A DNA stretch of 64,000 nt, taken from positions 75,374,385-75,438,384 of the forward strand of contig CM044315.1 of NCBI GenBank assembly GCA_024291935.2, given 5' to 3'. Shown here one piece after another: positions 57,601-64,000 of this stretch. The DNA is from Okapia johnstoni. Taxonomy: Eukaryota > Chordata > Mammalia > Artiodactyla > Giraffidae. Made by a program: the position numbers and the translations under genes. Within the stretch, counting starts at the first letter, position 1. The number at the start of each line of letters is the position of its first letter. Below the pieces are notes generated by a model that saw only the letters and a program-made list of their open reading frames with translations, searched no databases and was not told the origin of the DNA.

Positions 57601-57852
57601 TACTGCTGCTGCTGTTAAGTTGCTTCAGTCGTGTCCAACTCTGTGCGACCCCATAGACGGCAGCCCACCAGGCTCCCCTGTCCCTGGGATTCTCCAGGCA
57701 AGAACAATGGAGTGGGTTGCCATTTCCTTCTCCAATGCATGAGAGTGAAAAGTGAAAGTGAGGTCACTCAGTTGTGTCCGACTCTTCGAGACCCCATGGA
57801 CTGCAGCCTACCAGGCTCCTCCGTCCATGGGATTTTCCAGGCAAGAGTAGTG
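57601..57852 (-). mobile_element. Bov-A2 SINE, 7-bp TSD
   Basis: Minus orientation. (CTG)n, then ttgcttcagtcgtgtccaac and a second monomer gaggtcactcagttgtgtcc. The heptamer taccata flanks it (57594-57600 and 57853-57859). Confidence 0.92.
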
Positions 57853-57859
57853 TACCATA

Positions 57860-58289
57860 ATAACTATTACAATCATTTACCTTCTCTTGGGACAACCATT
57901 ATCCAGAGAAGAGGGTCCTTAAAATGTATGAAGACAGATTTTGTTTCACAGGGTCCTTGAACCTCCTGAAATCGTATCTAATGTTATGTGTGTAATTATA
58001 TCAGCATTTTGAAGGATTCTAGGATCCAAAAGAAGTTAAAAACTTGATACATCATAGATCTGCAGCCTTTCATTCTGCCCTGGCACCCAAGGGGTATGAC
58101 CACAGTATAGAGGCTCAGTATAGCTGTAGAGGTGGTGAATGGAGTTTGAAAGAGGCTTTTAGATTGTAACCACTAAGGGAAAAAGTTATGAAATGTTTGA
58201 AAAAGTTGCTTCAAATCTTCAGGTATGTCCCTTCCTTGTTGTCATATTTTCCTTAGCTCTCATCTCTTAGAAATCACTGATAACGCATA
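57860..58289. other. Non-coding stretch, nothing recognised
   Basis: No gene or named repeat is visible. Confidence 0.4.
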
Positions 58290-58465
58290 TGGATCTTGGG
58301 TCAGCTTGAATTCAGTCTACTGTAGTTTCTCATTGCTATATCGCTAATAAATCTCCTTCTTTTAAGGTTACCAAAGACTTCTTAATTGCTAAATTGCCCA
58401 ATATAAGGGTCATTTTCAATTCTTATGTTGTGAAAACTTCTTTGTCATTCCTCTCTCAACATCTA

Positions 58466-58652
58466 TTTGTCACTCAGTTGTGTGTGATTCTTTGTGACAC
58501 CATGGACTAACCTGCCAGGCTCCTCTGCTCATGGAATTCTCCAGGCAAGAAACTGGAGTGGGTTGCCATTCCCTGCTCCAAGGGATCTTCCTAACCCAGG
58601 TATCAAACCTGGGTCTCCCATATTGCAGCCAGATATTTTACCATCTGAGCAG
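58466..58652 (-). mobile_element. Bov-tA SINE
   Basis: Minus strand. cactcagttgtgtgtgattc ... ccaggtatcaaacctgggtc ... ttaccatctgagcag. It sits at the left edge of the L1. Confidence 0.85.
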
Positions 58653-60545
58653 AAGTATAATTGACTTAGATTATTGCATTAGTGAGTAATTCCGTATCTT
58701 TATATATTACAAAGTGATCACCATGTTTTACCATCTGTCACTGTACAAAGATATTGCATAATCATTAACTATATTCCCCACACTTTACATTTCATACCTT
58801 TGTCTAGTTTCTTTTGCAACTAAAGTTTGCACCTCTTAATCTTTCTCACCTCTGTCTGTCTTGCCCCTACCTCCTTCCACTCTGGCAACCATCTACTTCT
58901 TCTCTGTACCTGTGACTTTGCTACTGTTTATTTGTGTTTGTTTATTTATTTATTTAGATTCCACATCTAAGTGAAATCGTATAGTGTTTGTCCCTCTCTG
59001 ACTTATTTCATTTAGCATCATACCTGCTAGGTCCATCCATGTTGTTGCAAAAGGTAAGATTTCACTCTTTGATGGCTAAATAATATTCCATTGTGTGTAC
59101 ACAACATCTTCTTCATCCATTTACCTACTGGTGGGCCCTTATGTTGCTTCTATATCTTGACTCTTGTAAATATGGCAGTGAACATAGGGGTGCATACACC
59201 TTTTTTAATTAGTGTTTCTGGTTTCTTCAGAAAAAAACTCAGAAGTGGAATTGCTGGATCATGTGGTAGTTCTATTTTTAATTTTTTAAGAAACCTCTAT
59301 ATTGTTTTCCATAGTAGCTGTACCAGTTTACATTCCCACCAACAGTTCATGAAGGTTCCCTTTTCTCCACATCCTTGCTGACACTTAATATTTATCGTCT
59401 TTTTGATAATAGCCATTCTGACAGATATGAGGTAATATTTCACTGTGGTTTTGATGTGCATTTTCCTGATGATTAGTGATACTCATTATGTTTTCATATG
59501 TATGCTGGCCGTCTGTATGTCTTCTTTGGAAAATTGCCTATTTATGTCCTCTTCCCATTTTTGAACTGAGTTTTTTTATATTAAGTTGTATGTATTTTTC
59601 ATATACTTTGGATATTAACCTCTTATCAGATATGTTGTCTGCACATATAAGTAAGTTGCCTTTCTGTTTTGTTGATAGTTTCCTTAACTGCACAAAAGCT
59701 TTTTAGTTTGATGCAGTCCCATGTTTATTTTTGTTTTTGTTTCTCTTGCCTGAGGAGACATATCCAATGAAATATTACTAAGACCAGTGTTGAAATGTGT
59801 ATTGCCTATATTTTCTTCTAGGAGTTATGGTTTTAGGTGTTGCATTTAAATCTTTAATCCATTTTGAATTTATTCTTATATTTGGTGTGAGAAAGTAGTC
59901 CAGTTTTATTCTTTTGCATGTGTGCTCCTAATACCATTTTCTTCCAAATCTTCTTCCACTACTTTCTTAAGTGTTGATGTTCCTCAAGTTTTTCTTCTTG
60001 ACTCACTGTTTTTACTCTACTCTTTGCCTTGAATTATATGATCTTTCATACTTTCAAATGTCATTTATATGTGGTTGATTTTGAAGTCTAATTTTTCTCT
60101 TATCCAAATCTTCTCTTGAGCACTGTGTCCATATATCCATTTACTAACAAGGCTGCCTTTTTCCATTGTATATTCTTGCCTCTTTTGTCATAGATTAATT
60201 AATTGACCCATATTGGTTTATTTCTGAATTCCTGGACTCTCTATTCTGTTTCATTGATCTGTGTCTGTTTTTGTACCTGTGCCACACCGTTTGCTTACTG
60301 TAGATTTGTGATATAGCTCAAAATAGGAAATGTGATACTTCTAGCTTTATTCTTCTTTTCCAAGATTATTTTGGCTATTCAGGGTCTTTTCTGTTTCCAT
60401 ATAAATTTTAGAATTATTCCAATTCTATGAAAAATGCAATTTGGTATTTGGATAGGGACTGCACTGAATATGCAGGTTACCTTGGGTAGTATAGTCATTT
60501 GAACGATTTTAATTCTTCTAATTCATGAGTACAGTTCAATATTTT
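58653..60545 (-). mobile_element. Older L1, 3' end and ORF2, minus strand
   Basis: The 3' UTR (aagtataattgacttagatt) is followed by the ORF2 C-terminal region antisense (ccattgtgtgtacacaacat; 'gtaccagtttacattcccac'). The sequence continues to 59940 and, after a foreign block, from 60141 to 60545 (tccattgtatattcttgcct ...). It is more diverged than the L1 copies at 2.2, 22.9 and 31.5 kb and lacks their 3' end, so it is a different, older subfamily. Confidence 0.8.
59947..60140 (+). repeat. L2 segment duplicated inside the L1
   Basis: About 190 bp with L2 sequence interrupts the L1. It matches 60628-60822 over its whole length, with shared words such as taagtgttgatgttcctcaa and cttatccaaatcttctcttg and scattered substitutions. 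It is in the same orientation as the host L2. Confidence 0.9.
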
Positions 60546-61270
60546 TTTTTATTGTTTGACTTCATGACAGTACATTTTTACAGCTTCCCTCCTATGCCTC
60601 CATCACTTCATTATTGCTCTCCTTTGGAAATATTCTTCCACTACTTTATTCTTAAGTGTTGATGTTCCTCAAGTTTTTGTTCTTGACTCACTGTTTTTAC
60701 TCTACCTTTTCCCTTGAATTTTATGATCTTTTATATTTTCAAATGCCATTTGTATATAGTTGATTCTAAAGTCTAATTTTTCTCTTATCCAAATCTTCTC
60801 TTGAGCACCAGGCCCATATATCAAAATTCCTGTCATATGTCAACACTAATATGTCTCTTATACCTTACCTTCAACGTGTCCAAAATGGAACTCAATTATT
60901 TTATCTAAATTCTGTTTTTCCTCTTCCATTGTTTTTTGCACCACTGTCTACCTAAAGACTCAAGGTAAAAAAAAAAATGTACCTTCAATCCCTGTCTTAG
61001 ATTCACATCTGAATCATTATTAAGCCCACCAAATTTATCTCCTAAATATTTTTAAATTTGCCCATTCTATTTATTCATACTGCCTCTCAGCCAAGTCTCT
61101 AATTATCTCGTCTGAATGTTGAAATGTTCTCCAAAATGGTCTTGTTGCTTCAAGCCTTGTCCATCCCACAGATATTTTCTATCAAATCTCTTTAGAACTT
61201 TAATCTGAGTATGACTACTCTTACTCACACCATGTCTCATTTACAAAGATGTGCTGGTGGTTTAGCAGTC

Positions 61271-61935
61271 ATTCTACATCAAGCCTTTGACTTTTAATAT
61301 TGAAGGAGCTCCTTGGTGGATGGTGTTTCCCGGGGGAATTGAAGTATCACTGCTCTCTTGTCTTTGTTGTCACTGGAATGAATGCTCACTCATTGTTATA
61401 GGGTCTTTTTGTGTTTGTTTCTTTGTTTGTTTTTCCACTCACTGATTTTTAATAACATGTGATTTTCCACCTCTCCCAACCCTATCTTCTATATACATGC
61501 ATCCTCTTCCTGGCTGGGAATTTAGGAGAACTTCAGGAAACTGTATCAAAATTAAGTTTACCAAGTCTAATCAGTCCTTTGGGAAGGCAGGAGGGAGAGC
61601 AGTTTCTCAGTAGAAAGTGCTGAGGATTATTTAATTAAATACGTTTATAGAATTAGATTCAACTTTATACTGGAAATTTCAAAAGAATTTCCTTGGTGAG
61701 GAAGCTGTAATACTTCTTGAATGTCATTTTGGTTTTATTGTAGTGTTTTTATTTTGTAGTGTAGTGTGTATTTATTGTAGTGAAATATCATTGCATTTTG
61801 AATAAAACTAAAGAACTAAGTTCTTATTTGTTTGACAAAGATGTTTTTGCATGGAAGTACATTCATACACATTCTAAAAAATTATAGTTAGGCTTTATTC
61901 AGGTCTATGCACTGTACACTAAACAAGACTTGCCC
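61271..61935. other. Non-coding stretch, nothing recognised
   Basis: No gene or named repeat is visible. AT-rich with tgtagtg repetition near 61735-61785. Confidence 0.4.
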
Positions 61936-61937
61936 AG

Positions 61938-62295
61938 GGGTTTCCTGGTGGCTGAGTGGTAAAGAATCTGCCTGCCAATGTAGGAAACACAGGTTCCATT
62001 CCTAATCCGGGAAGATCCCACATGCAATGGAACAACTAAGCCAGTGCACCACAATTGTTGAGCCTGTGCTCCAGAACCCGGGAACCGTAATTAGTGAGCC
62101 CATGCACCACCACTATTGAAGCCTGTATGCCCTAGAGCACATAGTCCACAAGAGAAACCACAGCAGTGAGAAGCCTGTGCCCCACAACTAGAGAATAGCT
62201 CCTGCTCACAGCAATGAGAGAAAAGCCCATGCAGCAACGAAGACCCAGCATAGCCAAAAATAAAGTGGACAAAGTGGAACATACCTAGGATAAAA
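61938..62295 (+). mobile_element. CHR-type SINE
   Basis: Plus strand. The tRNA-like start tttcctggtggctgagtggt and 'tccgggaagatcccacatgc' are followed by the CHR-specific body with repeated 'gcaccac', 'ccagaacccg' and 'gaagcctgt' words, ending 'acgaagacccagcatagccaaaaataaa'. CHR SINEs are known from cetaceans, hippos and ruminants. No clear TSD. Confidence 0.88.
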
Positions 62296-62315
62296 ATATA
62301 TATATATATATATTT
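62295..62315. repeat. (TA)n tract
   Basis: About nine TA units shortly after the CHR SINE tail. Confidence 0.85.
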
Positions 62316-62334
62316 TAAAGTTTTTTTGACCTGT

Positions 62335-62440
62335 CAAAAGTTCAAATTCTAGCACTGTCACTTTAAACTATGTAACCTTGGGCAAATCACTTAAACCTTT
62401 ATGACCTGCAAATTCTTTTTATAAATTAGGCTAACATGTA
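62335..62440 (+). mobile_element. MIR fragment
   Basis: Plus strand. 'caaattctagcactgtcact', then 'tgtaaccttgggcaaatcac' and 'taaacctttatgacctg'. Confidence 0.7.
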
Positions 62441-63018
62441 AGTTGCTCTGAAAATTTTGCTAGACTATGGCCCAAAAAGGAATTAAAATGAACCCCATCA
62501 TTGTGTGGCAGACTTGGAAGGCCAATTTAGGAGAAGATGGAGTGAGCAGGAAGTTAACAGACAAAGCAGACCAAGAAGAAAAGTGGGTGATTGTGTGTGC
62601 TTCTAGATCCAGTGGGAAGGAGGGGAGGGGGAAAGAATAAAGTTCAACTGTGAGAATGAAGATGGTGGGTCTATTGAATACATCCATTGTAGAACCCTGT
62701 TGTCTGAGGGAATGTATCTGAAATGCACTTGGAGCAGAAGATGGAGGTGGGAGTAGCCTAATGTGGAAAGGAGAAGACCCGGGCCCTGGGAAGACAGTAT
62801 CTACAGGAATTAAGTGGTGAACAGGCCCTAGGCAGGAGGCTAGGGTAATACAGGGCAGCACCCTGCCTGCCTCATTTCAATGCCTTTACCCAGAGTAAAA
62901 GAATTCCAAATACAAGAGCTACAAAGATGACCAGATCATTCCCCTGAAATCTTCCAGGAAATTTGCTTTCTTGGAGTTTCACCAGAACCTTTTCACCTTT
63001 GCCCTGTGACATCAAGTA
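62441..63018. other. Non-coding, nothing recognised
   Basis: A minus-strand frame at 62861-62460 (133 codons) lies here. It has no motif, signal peptide or repeated domain I recognise and is not called as a gene. Confidence 0.4.
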
Positions 63019-63021
63019 GTC

Positions 63022-63230
63022 GTGAAAGTGAAAGTGTTGGTAGTCGCTCAGTTGTATCTAACTCTGCGACCCCATGGAGTATAGCCCGCCAGGTTCCTCT
63101 GTCCATGGAATTCTCCAGGCAAGAATACTGGAGTGAGTAGCCATTCTCTTCTCCAGATGATCTTCCCAACCCAGGAATTGAACCCCAGTCTCTTGCATTG
63201 CAGGCAGATTCTTTACCATCTGAGACACCA
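63022..63230 (-). mobile_element. Bov-tA SINE
   Basis: Minus strand. gtagtcgctcagttgtatct ... cccaggaattgaaccccagt ... ttaccatctgagacacc. No clear TSD. Confidence 0.9.
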
Positions 63231-63397
63231 TACCTGTCCTCATATCATGGCTATGGGAAGGGATGCAGTTCTGAGAAGGCATAGGGCAGACAGAGAAATA
63301 GATGTTCATGACAAAGAATAGGGAAGGGACCCAAACTGAGACAGAAACTAATTACCTGACTAGAACATTGGATAAAGGAGTGTCTGATGCATTTTCT

Positions 63398-63723
63398 TGA
63401 GATTCCCTTGGACTGCAAGATCAAACCAGTCAATCCTAAAGGAAATCAGTTCTGAATATTCATTGGAAGGACTGATGCTGAAGCTGAAGCTCCAATACTT
63501 TGGCCACCTGATGCAAAGAACTGACTCATTGGAAAAGACCCCGATAATGGGGAAGATTGAAGGCAGGATGAGAAGGGGATGGCAGAGGATGAGATGCTTG
63601 GAGAGCATCGCCGACTGGATGGACATGAGTTAGAATGAGCTCCGGGAGTTGGTGATGGACAGGGAAGCCTGACGTGCTGCAGTCCATGGAGTCTCGAAGA
63701 GTCAGACATGGCTGAGTGACTGA
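63398..63723 (+). mobile_element. BovB 3' tail, perfect 15-bp TSD
   Basis: Plus strand. 326 bp of the BovB C-terminal coding region and tail (tgagattcccttggactgca ... gactgagtgact-like end). The 15-mer tctgatgcattttct flanks it exactly (63383-63397 and 63724-63738), making it the clearest TSD of the window. Confidence 0.97.
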
Positions 63724-64000
63724 TCTGATGCATTTTCTGACACAAAGATGGCTAGGTCATTGTTAAAGTTAATCAAAGAAAACTGGACTACTTAGTCTGG
63801 AGATAAGGTTCAGGAGAGGGTCTTAGAATTTCTCAAAGCTTGTCATGGTACCAGGAGACCAAGTGTGTTTTGGAGGTTTCAGGAGAACAGAGCTAGACTA
63901 ATGAGTAGAAATATAGTGAAGCAGATTTCAATCTCCTATGGGGTCAAAAATGGGAGTATACAGTTATGAAGAAGGCTATCTCAACAGGTGGTAGGAGCTT

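Larger units (their letters stand above)
58290..61270 (+). mobile_element. L2 LINE split by an L1
   Basis: The left part 58290-58462 (gttaccaaagacttcttaat, then 'aagggtcattttcaattctt') and the right part 60546-61270 (ttgatgttcctcaagttttt, 'acgtgtccaaaatggaactc', 'atctcctaaatattttta') read as one plus-strand L2, covering the RT C-terminal region and beyond. No open frame survives. Confidence 0.75.

Noticed and set aside
62460..62861. 133-codon minus-strand frame in non-repeat DNA
   Set aside because: It is the longest frame outside recognised repeats, but it shows no domain, signal peptide or conserved pattern I recognise. A transcript match would be needed to revive it.

Overview
This window is mammalian nuclear DNA, almost certainly from a bovid or other pecoran ruminant. 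The evidence is its repeat set: many RTE-clade BovB LINEs, the tRNA-derived SINEs built on the BovB tail (Bov-tA and the dimeric Bov-A2), young ruminant L1 copies sharing one 3' end, one CHR-type SINE of the cetartiodactyl lineage, a solo endogenous-retrovirus LTR, and a background of old MIR, L2 and Tigger remnants. It has no bacterial or viral gene organisation, no rRNA or real tRNA gene, no CRISPR array and no obvious CpG island. The longest reading frames all belong to LINE reverse transcriptases or lie antisense to them. The region reads as intergenic or deep-intronic DNA.

Layout. 0.2-9 kb: a decayed BovB, a 2.1 kb 5'-truncated L1 with a short target-site duplication (TSD), a Bov-tA, another BovB, then two old L1 pieces in head-to-tail order. 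9-12.3 kb: mostly old single-copy DNA with MIR pieces, one exon-like segment at 9101-9165 and a solo LTR at 10806-11338. 12.4-15.2 kb: a BovB whose 5' third (endonuclease) is inverted in front of its reverse-transcriptase part, which carries a 501-codon open frame. 15.3-24 kb: microsatellites, MIR and L2 pieces, three SINEs, and an L1 inside a Tigger element. 24-33.3 kb: two BovB copies and one L1 with clear TSDs, plus a perfect 46-bp tandem duplication. 33.6-36.8 kb: a BovB containing a SINE and a 5'-inverted L1, the L1 itself containing a SINE, and an 89-bp tandem duplication. 37-52 kb: SINEs, BovB copies inside older repeats, and an L1 inside a Bov-tA. 52.8-56.4 kb: a structurally near-full-length but heavily decayed BovB with its 5' UTR. 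57-64 kb: an L2 split by an old L1 that contains a duplicated piece of the same L2, the CHR SINE, and a BovB tail with a 15-bp TSD.

No gene network can be described. The information here is insertion history: which element entered which, by what mechanism, and in what order. Several junctions can be read to the base from TSDs. Two 5' inversions of the twin-priming kind, one in BovB and one in L1, are the most notable structures. I found nothing I would call a new biological system. Family names rest on recognising consensus-like sequence by eye, so subfamily names and ages are not assigned.
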